DNA of 24,472 nt from a virus. A program made the position numbers and the translations under genes. The stretch is from positions 1 through 24,472 of IMG/VR virus record IMGVR_UViG_3300015263_000221. One strand, written 5' to 3'. Positions 1-8,800 of this stretch are shown here, in pieces; position 1 is the first letter of the stretch; every line of letters starts with the position of its first letter. Below the pieces are notes generated by a model. That model was not told the DNA's origin. It was given only the letters and a program-made list of their open reading frames with translations, and ran no database searches.

Positions 1-1
1 A

Positions 2-2104
2 GTAGCCAATAATCAAGTATTAGCTTACGAATCATCTAGTAGTTTATGGAAGAACAAAACTTTTACAAAATCTGATGTTGGGCTATCAAACGTAGATAAT
101 ACATCTGATTTAAATAAACCAATTTCTACCGCTACTCAAACTGCTCTCAATGCAAAACAGGATTCTTTAGGGTTTACTCCTGAGAACATATCTAATAAAT
201 CTACAGACGGAACTCTAGCAAGTAACTCTGATACTTTATACCCTTCTCAAAAGGCGGTAAGAACTTACGTAGATACTTCAGTAGCATCGGCTACTATTCC
301 AGACGCTACGTCTTCTGTGAAGGGGAAGTTGAAGCTATCTGGAGATTTATCCGGAACAGCAGACTCGCCAACGGTCCCCGGTCTTGCCACTAAAGAACCA
401 TTAATTACAGCAGGAACAACAAGTCAATACTTTAGAGGCGACAAAACATTTCAAACACTAGATAAGGCTGCGGTTGGACTAGGAAATGTAGATAACACAT
501 CTGACTTAGATAAACCAATATCTACAGCGGTTCAGACAGCTTTAAACGGAAAATTTAATAATCCAACTGGAACCAATGTTCAGTATATCGCTGGAGATGG
601 GTCAATCTTAAACTTCCCAGCAGTTCCAACTGGAACTCAAATTGTTGCCACTGTAATTAACGGAACGGCTTCTACCATAGATGCATTTAGACCTGTATAT
701 ATTATTGGATCATCTGGTGGAGTTCCCACTATTGGGTTAGGATCTAGTTCTGGGTTTGTAACTAACCGAATAATTGGATTTACAACTACTAGCGTTGCTC
801 CGGGGGCAACAACTTCAATTGTTATTTTTGGTTTAGTAGAAAATGTAGATACCTCAGCGTTTGCTGCGGGAGACACATTATACTTAAGCATGACAGGAAC
901 AAGGTTAACTGCAACAAAACCAAGCACAAATGTTGTAGTACTAGGTACAATAGGTAAGAGCGATGCTATCACTGGCACTTTTCTTCTTAATTTAATAAGA
1001 CCTCTACAATTGTCTGATATGGCTGGAGTATTTATATCTAGTCCAGTTAGCGGACATTCTCTTGTTTATGACGCAGGATCTATTCGGTGGACGAACAGGT
1101 TTCTTACAAAATCTGAAGTAGGGTTGGCAAATGTTGACAATACAAGCGACATGAACAAACCCGTATCAACTGCACAACAGTCGGCTATTGATGCTAAAGT
1201 AGTCGATGCAATCAATGATGGGGTAACCACAAGTGCTCCATCTCAAAATGCAGTTTTTGATGCCTTGGCATTAAAGCAAGATTATTTTGGAACTTACACT
1301 CCAGAAGATGTTGCAAATAAAGCAGTTGATTTGTCAACTATAAATGACACATTATACCCTAGTCTTAAACTTGTTGATGATTCGTTTGTTAGGAATACAG
1401 GCGATGAAATGACGGGAACGTTAGTCAATCAGAGCAATTCAACATCAATCACTGACAATTTCAGGGTCTCTAACGGAAACAGTGAAGGAGGTGCTTGCTC
1501 AAGTTATGAAAACAAAGATGGGGGATTTCTAAAAATTGGAATGACGGGTACTTCATTTACTCCCGTCGATTTAATCAATACAAATTCTGGATTTATTAAA
1601 TCCTCTCAAGAAATGAGTATTGATGTAAAAAGTGAAATAAAAATAGGAATTGACGGGACTCAAGTTGCAAAATTTAACAACACACAATTTACGGCAAATA
1701 AAATTGATGCCTTGCCAATTGCAATAACTGAACTCGATTCAAACGCACCAAAAGATTATGATGAGGTTATATTTTATGGCGTGGATGATTCGAAAAATTA
1801 TAAAACTACATTTAGTGAATTGCCAATTTCAACTAAAGTTCAAGATGCCTTAGATACTAAAGAAGACGCAGTTGCATCTGGAACAAGTTCGCAGTATTAT
1901 AGAGGAGATAAGACTTTTCAAGATTTAGTCTTGTCAGCTATTGGACAATCGGGAGCAACTTCTGGTCAAGTCCCGACATGGAATGGTTCAACATGGGCTC
2001 CTCAAACCCCTACAGGAGGTGGCGGAGGAGCGATTAATTTAGATGGAGGATTTCCTGACTCTACATACGGAGCAGTAAGTCCTATTGATGGAGGGAGTCC
2101 ATAA
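2..2104 (+). CDS. Modular tail fibre protein, 5' end outside window
   Basis: The frame is open from base 2 to the stop at 2102-2104, so the gene begins upstream; a GTG at 317 is internal, because the fibre repeats continue unbroken before it. About 700 residues are visible. They hold repeated fibre modules with the cores VGLxNVDNTSD and KPxSTAxQ (near nt 80, 475 and 1120), a module with TLYPSQKAV (near nt 235), and two copies of a SQYxRGDKTFQ module (near nt 422 and 1885). A beta-rich domain at nt 635-1005 resembles one common in fibres of aquatic phages. The C-terminus is glycine-rich and ends in two DGG motifs, frequent at fibre tips. Role: receptor-binding or side fibre, inferred from these modules. 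It overlaps the next fibre gene by one base (TAATG), so the two are probably co-translated. Confidence 0.85.
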   Translation, partial: VANNQVLAYESSSSLWKNKTFTKSDVGLSNVDNTSDLNKPISTATQTALNAKQDSLGFTPENISNKSTDGTLASNSDTLYPSQKAVRTYVDTSVASATIPDATSSVKGKLKLSGDLSGTADSPTVPGLATKEPLITAGTTSQYFRGDKTFQTLDKAAVGLGNVDNTSDLDKPISTAVQTALNGKFNNPTGTNVQYIAGDGSILNFPAVPTGTQIVATVINGTASTIDAFRPVYIIGSSGGVPTIGLGSSSGFVTNRIIGFTTTSVAPGATTSIVIFGLVENVDTSAFAAGDTLYLSMTGTRLTATKPSTNVVVLGTIGKSDAITGTFLLNLIRPLQLSDMAGVFISSPVSGHSLVYDAGSIRWTNRFLTKSEVGLANVDNTSDMNKPVSTAQQSAIDAKVVDAINDGVTTSAPSQNAVFDALALKQDYFGTYTPEDVANKAVDLSTINDTLYPSLKLVDDSFVRNTGDEMTGTLVNQSNSTSITDNFRVSNGNSEGGACSSYENKDGGFLKIGMTGTSFTPVDLINTNSGFIKSSQEMSIDVKSEIKIGIDGTQVAKFNNTQFTANKIDALPIAITELDSNAPKDYDEVIFYGVDDSKNYKTTFSELPISTKVQDALDTKEDAVASGTSSQYYRGDKTFQDLVLSAIGQSGATSGQVPTWNGSTWAPQTPTGGGGGAINLDGGFPDSTYGAVSPIDGGSP
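302..385 (+). repeat. Fibre module copy shared with the second fibre gene
   Basis: Bases 302-385 encode a module beginning ATSSVKG and ending SPTVPGL that recurs at 2269-2352 in the next gene. A second shared module (TPEN...TLYPSQKAV) lies at about 177-277 here and about 2527-2627 there. The protein matches are close, but the DNA differs at many third positions, so these look like old duplications kept by selection. Confidence 0.7.
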
Positions 2105-3507
2105 TGGTACAAATACAACTTAGACGAGGAACAGCGGCTACTTGGACATCAGTAAATCCAACATTAGCAGCCGGAGAAATCGGTCTAGAAACCGACACAC
2201 AAAAAATAAAAATTGGAGATGGAACAACAGCTTGGACTGGTTTAGGGTATTATAACCCTACAATTGCAGATGCTACATCCTCTGTAAAAGGTATTTTAAA
2301 ACTCACAGGAGATTTAGGAGGTACTGCAGATTCTCCGACAGTTCCGGGACTATCAAACAAAGCAAACACCTCCACTACCATCTCTACCACCGCACCTCTT
2401 TCTGGAGGAGGGGATTTAAGTTCAAATAGAATTCTAAGTATTTCGCAAGCTTCCACCACTACAGATGGGTATTTAAGCTCAGTTGATTTTATTACATTTA
2501 ATAATAAACAAAATGCACTTGGTTTTACTCCTGAAAACGTAGCAAATAAAGATACAGATATCAATTTGGCGGCAAACTCAGATACTCTTTATCCTTCGCA
2601 AAAAGCGGTAAAAACATATATTGATACTGGTTTAGCCGGGAAAGGTGGGATAATTGATGTTCAATCGTTCACATCATCCGGGACTTGGACAAAACCAACT
2701 GGAGCAAAGCTTGTGGAAGTTTACCTTATTGGTGGCTCTGCTGGCGGTGGCTCTGGAAGAACTGGTGCTGCTGGTTTAGCTCTTTCTGGTGGAGGCGGTG
2801 GTGCTTCTCCTGCAATCGTTCATTATACTTTTGACGCTGCTGATCTGTCGGCAACTGAAACAATTACTGTTGGAGCAAAAGGGATTGGTGGTGCGGCAAT
2901 TACGGCAAACGATACTGATGGAATCGATGGTACTGCTGGCGGTGAAACTGCGATTGGCGTTGGTATAAACACCAAATTGAGAACTTACACAACTGCTGGC
3001 GGCGGAGGAGGAAAACTTGCTGCCGCTGGTGCTGGTGGTGGGTCTTCGATTGGTGCTACTGCATTTAATACTGGTCAAGGCTCTGGTGGCTCATCAAGTT
3101 CATCAGGAGGAATCGGTTCATCTGGTACAAATTCATCCGGCTTTAACACTTTGGGAGGAGCTTCTGGTGGTGGTATTTCAACTTCGAACATTCCTGCCGC
3201 TGGTGGGATTGGTTCACGATGGACTTCCATTTCTGTTCTTCCTCAAACAAACGGAGGCGCAAACGGTACGACTGGTGGCTCTGCCGATGCTGGTAATGGA
3301 GTTCTTACTGCCATGAAAATTTTTGGCTTCGCACTTGGAACTGGTGGCGGTGGTGGTGCAGGAGCAACAAACCGTAACGGCGGTAATGGCGGTAACGGAA
3401 ACGGCTTCTCTGGAGGAGGGGGTGGCGGTGCTGCTCGTAACGGATTTGCTTCTGGTAAGGGTGGAGACGGTACAGATGGCTTGGCTATTATTATCACTTA
3501 TTCTTAA
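2104..3507 (+). CDS. Tail fibre/adhesin with glycine-rich C-terminal domain
   Basis: The 467-residue product starts with about 50 residues (IQLRRGTAATWTS, then GEIGLETDTQKIKIGDG) typical of the N-terminal attachment domain of phage tropism-determinant and fibre proteins. Modules shared with the preceding fibre follow (residues 55-85 and 140-178). From about residue 181 the segment FTSSGTWTKP opens a long glycine-rich domain with many GGGGG and GGxGG tracts, ending ADG..IIITYS-like. Such domains occur in phage adhesins, and in some T-even-like adhesins they form stacked polyglycine helices that bind receptors. The start has a strong Shine-Dalgarno (GGAGGGAG, about 8 bases upstream) and overlaps the previous stop. 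Most likely the distal receptor-binding subunit; which fibre it attaches to cannot be seen. Confidence 0.85.
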   Translation: MVQIQLRRGTAATWTSVNPTLAAGEIGLETDTQKIKIGDGTTAWTGLGYYNPTIADATSSVKGILKLTGDLGGTADSPTVPGLSNKANTSTTISTTAPLSGGGDLSSNRILSISQASTTTDGYLSSVDFITFNNKQNALGFTPENVANKDTDINLAANSDTLYPSQKAVKTYIDTGLAGKGGIIDVQSFTSSGTWTKPTGAKLVEVYLIGGSAGGGSGRTGAAGLALSGGGGGASPAIVHYTFDAADLSATETITVGAKGIGGAAITANDTDGIDGTAGGETAIGVGINTKLRTYTTAGGGGGKLAAAGAGGGSSIGATAFNTGQGSGGSSSSSGGIGSSGTNSSGFNTLGGASGGGISTSNIPAAGGIGSRWTSISVLPQTNGGANGTTGGSADAGNGVLTAMKIFGFALGTGGGGGAGATNRNGGNGGNGNGFSGGGGGGAARNGFASGKGGDGTDGLAIIITYS

Positions 3508-3516
3508 GAGGGTTTT

Positions 3517-3684
3517 ATGAGATACGCTGTAATACAAGACAATGAAGTAGTTAATGTCATCAAAGCAGACGAAGAGTTTGCTTTAAAATATGCTCAAGAA
3601 ACTGGAAATACAGTAATATGTATTGAAGGGATTCAATGCGATATTGGATATAAATATATCGACAATGAATTTAAACTCGAATAA
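3517..3684 (+). CDS. Small conserved phage protein beside the fibre genes (55 aa)
   Basis: This 55-codon frame starts with ATG at 3517 behind an AAGAGGG Shine-Dalgarno and stops with TAA at 3682-3684, nine bases after the fibre gene. The product begins MRYAVIQDNEVVNVIKADEE and has one more short beta/alpha segment with two cysteines. It resembles small proteins often found next to phage tail fibre genes, in which a YAVI..N.VVNVI-like N-terminus is followed by an acidic patch. The family has no established function known to me; a fibre-associated or chaperone role is only suggested by position. Confidence 0.7.
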   Translation: MRYAVIQDNEVVNVIKADEEFALKYAQETGNTVICIEGIQCDIGYKYIDNEFKLE

Positions 3685-3699
3685 TCAAGTACTTATAAT
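3671..3699 (+). promoter_or_regulatory. Candidate sigma70-type promoter
   Basis: TTAAAC (3671-3676) is followed after 17 bases by a perfect TATAAT (3694-3699). It lies at the end of the 55-aa gene and would start a transcript about 65 bases before the 143-aa gene, in the only gap (3685-3770) of this part of the virion block. The -35 match is poor and AT-rich DNA gives chance hits. The gap also contains a small hairpin, TAGAC-AAAG-GTCTA (about 3734-3747). Confidence 0.3.
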
Positions 3700-3770
3700 T
3701 ATTAAAAAAAGCAGCTACAATAACAAATATAATTAGACAAAGGTCTAGTTATTTATAAGGGGAATGCAAA

Positions 3771-4202
3771 ATGATGGAAGAATTTAAGAAACTTCTTGTT
3801 GATAGGGCAAGAAAACAAGAGGGTAAGCCTAAAGACGAAGGGAAGCTCCGTGCTAAAGCCGCCATGGCTAAAGAGCTATCTGATATGCTAGGTAGCGATT
3901 TGACAGAAGATATGAAGGGAGCTGTAAAAAAAGTTACAGTTGCTTCTGATTCTGAAGAAGGTCTTAAGAAAGGTCTTGAAAAAGCTGAGGATATTCTTGA
4001 AGGTGGAGAAGAGGAATCTGAGTCAGAAGATTCCGAAGACTCTGAAGAGTCGGAAGATTCAGAAGAATCTGGTAAAGAAATGGGCATGGGAATGAAGCAC
4101 AGATATCGCCATGGTCAACCAGATTCAGAAAGTTCTTCTGAAATCGAAATGAAAATTGAAGAACTGAAAAAACAATTAGAAGAACTTAAGTCTAAGAGAT
4201 AA
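3771..4202 (+). CDS. Acidic phage structural-region protein with Ser/Glu/Asp tract
   Basis: The 143-residue product has three parts: a charged helical N-terminus (residues 1-50), a segment KKVTVASDSEEGLKKGLEKA (52-71) that I recall as conserved in small podovirus proteins located just before the tail adaptor, and an acidic low-complexity tract at 77-100 made of SED/SEE units. A Met/Gly/His-rich patch (103-114) and a C-terminal charged coiled-coil helix (122-143) follow. ATG at 3771 is preceded by AAGGGG; a second ATG follows directly. The gene ends four bases before the adaptor gene. It could be an assembly or scaffold-like factor, but nothing proves this; no catalytic motif is visible. The acidic tract is encoded by a GAAGAYTC-like microsatellite, so its length may vary. 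Confidence 0.75.
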   Translation: MMEEFKKLLVDRARKQEGKPKDEGKLRAKAAMAKELSDMLGSDLTEDMKGAVKKVTVASDSEEGLKKGLEKAEDILEGGEEESESEDSEDSEESEDSEESGKEMGMGMKHRYRHGQPDSESSSEIEMKIEELKKQLEELKSKR

Positions 4203-4205
4203 TTA

Positions 4206-5180
4206 ATGACTAGTACCGTTAAGGCAGGTTTAACCACGAATGCTCTGCTTAAATCTATTAAGCGCAGAGCGATGGTTCCTGATAACCAAAATACTTTTAC
4301 CGATCAAGACTTCATTGATTTGATGAATGAGGAAATGATGATTGGGCTAGTACCTTCTATTCTACAAATGAAAGAAGAGTATTTTATGTTCAAACAAATC
4401 GTACCTCTTTCTTCTGGTAAATCTAAGTATCCGGTTCCTGAACGTGCGCTAGCTAATAAACTAAGAGAAGTTTGCTTTAGAGACAGTACTGATAAGCTCG
4501 TTGGTAATGAATATGAAATGACCCAGATAGCGATTGATGATCGTTATACTGGTTTGTCAAATGGTACAGGCTCCGCTGATTTTACCGGTTTTAGACGATT
4601 TTATATGATGGGTAGTGATTTAGTACTACACCCTAGCGTAGGTCCGTCCCCTTACGGAAGTATCGCTTTTTACTACTACCTAAGACCAAATACAATCGTA
4701 AAAGAAAATCAAGTAGCAACTATTACAGGTGTAGATAGAAATCTCGGAACTATTAGTGTAGCAAATGTACCAACCGCTTTTTCGGTATCTCAAATATACG
4801 ATTTTATTAAAGCTAAGTCGCCACATAATATCCTAGATATCGATCAAACGATTATTAGTATTAACAACACTACCAAAACCATTACGTTAGCTGCTTCTTC
4901 TATTCCTGATGATCTAGAAGCAGGAGATTTTTTAGCATTGGCGGGCGAAACTTGCGTTCCTAATGTTCCAACTGAACTACACATGGTTCTCGCTCAGAGA
5001 GTAGCTCAACGAGTATTAGAAGCTCTTGGAGATACCGAAGGCTTGAACAATGCTAATGCTAAAGTAATTGAGATGGAAAGTAAACTTACTACAATGATTA
5101 ATAGTCGAGTTGAAGGAGCACCTAGAAAAGTAGTCAATAGAGCATTGATGACTGGCGTGAATAGAAATAGACGGAGATAG
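4206..5180 (+). CDS. Head-to-tail adaptor (tail tubular protein A-like)
   Basis: The 324-residue protein begins with a helical region (LLKSIKRRAMVPDNQNTF, then FIDLMNEEM) and a beta segment (LSSGKSKYPVPERALANKLREV), a layout typical of the ring-forming adaptor between portal and nozzle in short-tailed phages. A C-terminal helix holds ELHMVLAQRVAQRVLEALGD, followed by a basic tail (NRNRRR). The inserted beta-rich segment around residues 165-245 may make it larger than T7 gp11 (196 residues). The gene lies between the acidic 143-aa protein and the nozzle gene, the position expected for an adaptor. The assignment rests on pattern and order, not on a database search. Confidence 0.7.
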   Translation: MTSTVKAGLTTNALLKSIKRRAMVPDNQNTFTDQDFIDLMNEEMMIGLVPSILQMKEEYFMFKQIVPLSSGKSKYPVPERALANKLREVCFRDSTDKLVGNEYEMTQIAIDDRYTGLSNGTGSADFTGFRRFYMMGSDLVLHPSVGPSPYGSIAFYYYLRPNTIVKENQVATITGVDRNLGTISVANVPTAFSVSQIYDFIKAKSPHNILDIDQTIISINNTTKTITLAASSIPDDLEAGDFLALAGETCVPNVPTELHMVLAQRVAQRVLEALGDTEGLNNANAKVIEMESKLTTMINSRVEGAPRKVVNRALMTGVNRNRRR

Positions 5181-5182
5181 GA

Positions 5183-5824
5183 ATGGCTAACCAATCGATT
5201 ACTCTCAAAGCGTCTGGGCTAAACACCAATTTTCAATCGCTAATGGAAGTTCCTCCCGGAGCTTTACTTCAAGCCAAAAATATTGTAATTAATAGAGATG
5301 GTATAATTGAACCCAGAAGAGGACTGCAAACATACGCACCTTTAAAAAGTGCCGCTAATCCAGACCTAGATCCCAATTATCTTCAAGACGATTTAATTAG
5401 GGCTAAACAATTATTCGAATATAAAAAGAACATTTTAGTTCACGGAAGTCATCCAAATGGGAGAGATTATTTATTTGCTCTAGATGATACATTTGGGGAA
5501 AAGCGATACTCTCCTGTTGGAGTCAGCGGGTTCCCTTCATATGATCCTATTACGGACGACCCAGTAAAATCACAAATTACCTCCTATTCCCCAACCGCAA
5601 GGATTAGATCAGAAGAAGCTAAAGGTAATTTATACTTTACTACACTTAATGGAGTTAAGAAAATATCTTCAAAGGATGTAGAATCTTTTGAAAATAGATT
5701 TAATATAGAAGATGCTGGAGTACCTAAAGCTTCAGTTCCAGATGCCTATTTTAACAAGAGCAGCGACTGGTCCAATCCCTTCGAAAGTAGCTTATCGTAT
5801 TTTATGGACATACACGGACAATAA
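5183..5824 (+). CDS. Tail nozzle protein (tail tubular protein B-like), N-terminal part before a frameshift
   Basis: The 213-codon frame begins MANQSITLKASGLNTNFQS with PPGALLQAKNIVINRDGIIEPRRG, the usual start of nozzle (tail tubular B/stabilisation) proteins of short-tailed phages. The start has GGAGATAGGA just upstream and lies two bases after the adaptor stop. Only about the first 189 residues look genuine: after VPDAY the homologous continuation (TGPIPSKVAYRILWTYTDNN) is found in the next frame, and this frame ends in an unrelated tail (SDWSNPFES..). It should be read with the following frame as one gene of about 1583 residues if the frame change is made near 5750. Confidence 0.8.
   Translation: MANQSITLKASGLNTNFQSLMEVPPGALLQAKNIVINRDGIIEPRRGLQTYAPLKSAANPDLDPNYLQDDLIRAKQLFEYKKNILVHGSHPNGRDYLFALDDTFGEKRYSPVGVSGFPSYDPITDDPVKSQITSYSPTARIRSEEAKGNLYFTTLNGVKKISSKDVESFENRFNIEDAGVPKASVPDAYFNKSSDWSNPFESSLSYFMDIHGQ
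5709..5824 (+). other. +1 frameshift zone in the nozzle gene
   Basis: The upstream frame is open to 5824; the downstream frame is open only after a TAG at 5706-5708. The shift must therefore fall within 5709-5824, and the coherent protein suggests 5745-5765. Removing one T from TTTT (5749-5752) turns YFNKSSDW into YLTRAATGPIPSKVAYRI and gives one continuous protein. Either a one-base indel (assembly, sequencing or real mutation) or a +1 recoding site would explain this. No rare codon or stop sits in the A site of the TTT codon, which argues against classical programmed shifting. Confidence 0.75.
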
Positions 5825-8800
5825 CTCTAATCTTTTATTTGGGGCTCCGTCCTCTAGAGTAGTTGTATCAAATACAAATACTTCCGTAGACTTTAATGTA
5901 ATGCTTAATATACAAATCCCAAAAGAGATTTACGAAAGTCAAGATACTCGATACTACACTAAATTCAAATATAGGGTTTATAGATCCGAGATTCTTCAAA
6001 GCACTACAGCCGAACCTTCTGATGAATTATATCAAGTTTTTGAAGGAACTTTACCAAACAACACAGGTGGAAGCAATCCTTATACTGGGTATGTAAAATA
6101 TTTAGATACTATTACTGAAACTGCAAGATTAGGGGGAGTTCCTCTATATACCAACGCTAATAGCGGAGAAGGTATTTTAAAAGCTAATGAAATGCCCCCA
6201 GCCTGTAGAGATATTTCTACTTTTAAAGGGCATATGTTTTATGCCAATACAAAAACCAAAGAATCACTTACAGTTACTTTGTCTGATTTATCTAGAATAA
6301 ATACCAATAGTGATTTTGTAATCACAGATGGTACTTCAGAAGGGACTGACAATTATAAATTTATTTCTCAAACTAGAGGAGTAAATACTATTACCGTAGC
6401 GAGTGCTACCTTGGCAAGTTATGCTGGTAAGTGGTTTACTTTAAATACCGCAAACAATGCAGCATCTTATGCATTTTGGTTCGACCACACGGGAGCAGTA
6501 ACAACTCCTCCAGCAGGGATACCTACTTCGTCAATCCCGGTAAGAGTTAATATATTTAATGCTGCACCATCAGTTACCACAATTAGAGATGCAATAATAG
6601 CAAATATTAATTTAGCAAACTCGTCTCAAGCCACAGAGTTCTCTGCGGCAGCATCCTCTACTAACATCGCCATCGTTACCAACACAACCTATGGCAGTGC
6701 TAGCGCAGGAACATATTCTTCTACAGAGTTGACAATTGCATATAGCACTTCCGCAACAGTTAAAGGTGTTTATACTTTAACATTTAACTCCGCAAACGCT
6801 AACGATTATGCTGGAACTTATGTCACAATCACAGCAGCGAACTTTAACTTGGCATATGTTTTTTGGTTTGACCATACTGGAGTAGCTACTTCTCCTTCTG
6901 CCACTGGACTATATTCACAACCATATGTTTTAGTGAGAGTCAATATTGCAGGATTGGCTACAACAACAGCCATTGCCGGAGCACTTAATACAGCTATAAA
7001 TACTTTCCCAGTAGAATTCTCATCTGCTTCTCCAGCAAACGTACTTACTTTAACATATGTAAACTCTGGAGCAACTTCTATTCCATTATACAACGGTGGG
7101 GCGGGACAAATAACTAGAGCTACTGTTCAAGAATCTTTCAGTGACTACACAACATCGTCTACTCAATTCGTTGCCAGACTTACGATTAATTCTGCAGCCT
7201 ACTCTAATTTGACAGATCACATTCTCCGACTATATGATGCTAATAATAATATAAGAGTAGCTTTGTGGTTTGATACTACAGTGGGACAAAACGGAACTCC
7301 TCCATCCATTCCGAGCGGGTTTGTACCGTTAAAAGTAAATGCTTATGGTGGCGGCTCCCCTACAGGTAACACCCTAGCTACGGCTATTTTTAATGCATTA
7401 CAAGCATCCCCATACAGCAGTACTTTTGCTGCTACTACCCCCGGAACAACTTCTACTGTAAGAATTTTATATAATTTTTTTACTCTTACTTCACAGGACC
7501 AGACTCCATTTGCATCTTTTATAAGAACTACAACGGGTACTTTTTCCGGAGCAATCTCTGTAACTAACTTTCCGGGAATATCTAATAGAATGTTGATCGG
7601 CTCTTCCATAGAAGAAACAGCTAGAAACATGGTAAGAGCAATTAACGCTAAAGAAACTTCTAAGTATTATGCCATATATATTTCTAACTTTGGAGAAACT
7701 CCCGGTAAAATATTTATTCAAAAAAGAGTTTTTGATAATCTTTCGTTTATAGTTTGTTCTAAAAACTCAAACACAACAAGAGCTTTCTCTCCTACTTTAG
7801 GCTTAGCGTTGCCTAATTCTTTAATTACAAGTAATACAAATAAGACAACTGTTGTAACAGATAGGGGAATGTGGGCTGGTCCTTTTGCTAATAGTTTAGA
7901 TGATATTTTAATATTTGGAGCCAACTACTCTTCGACAAGTTCTCCATCTAGTGTTAGTGAATTAGTAACTTCTAAAATTTGTGGGAAGCAGAAAGTCGTA
8001 GCATCTGGAACTTTATCAGAATGGGCTTATCAGAATGTGTTTGAAATATCTGGAGTTACTGATGGAGTAACCTCTCCTGCAGCCTATTTTAATGCTGGGT
8101 ATACTGTATTCTTAAATACCTATGGCAATAGCAATCTTTTCACTTCCTCTTCCGAAGCTATAGGAAACCGAATTTATTTTTCCAAATACCAAGAACATGA
8201 AGCGGTTCCTCTTTTAAACTACATTGATATCGGGTCAAGAGATCAAGAGATTTTGAGGATTGTACAACTCAGAGAGTCTTTATTTATTTTAAAAGAAGAC
8301 GGAGTTTACCGCTTAGCCGGAGATCCCGGAGCGAATCCTACATGGGATGTTGGTGCATTTGACACTACTGCAATTATAAAAGCTCCAGACACAGCCATTA
8401 CATTAGGAAACCAGTGTTATTTTTTAAGTAATCAAGGTATTATGCAATTGAATGAATCTAGTATTCAATCGATTTCCAGACCTATTGATAATAAAATAAT
8501 GCCGCTCATAACTACTAACCCCAATTTACCAAGCTTGTCTTTTTCTGTATCTTATGAATCAGATAAATCTTTTTTAATGTGGACGGTTACGACTAGCAAA
8601 GACACTAAAACTACAATTGCATATAGATATAATTACGTCACTAATGCGTGGACTGAATGGACTTTATCTAAAACATGTGGACTTGTTAGCGTTCACGATG
8701 ATAAAATGTATATCGGGTCAGCGACCGATAATTATATAGAAGTTGAAAGAAAAAACTTTAATAGGTTTGACTTTGCAGATAGGGAACTTTTTGGATATAC

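Noticed and set aside
317-319. GTG as the start of the first fibre gene
   Set aside because: The same frame is open to base 2 with typical fibre modules before 317 and no Shine-Dalgarno at 317; the gene is cut by the window edge.
3017-3537. Several open frames on both strands in the glycine-rich fibre region
   Set aside because: GC-rich glycine codons remove stops in other frames; these lack ribosome sites and family features.
3749-4087. Minus-strand open frame rich in Ser (112 aa)
   Set aside because: It is the mirror of the acidic repeat tract of the plus-strand 143-aa gene; low complexity and no ribosome site.
5745-5765. Classical programmed frameshift signal
   Set aside because: No known +1 slippery motif, slow codon or stop in the A site, and no stimulatory hairpin obvious; an indel is at least as likely.
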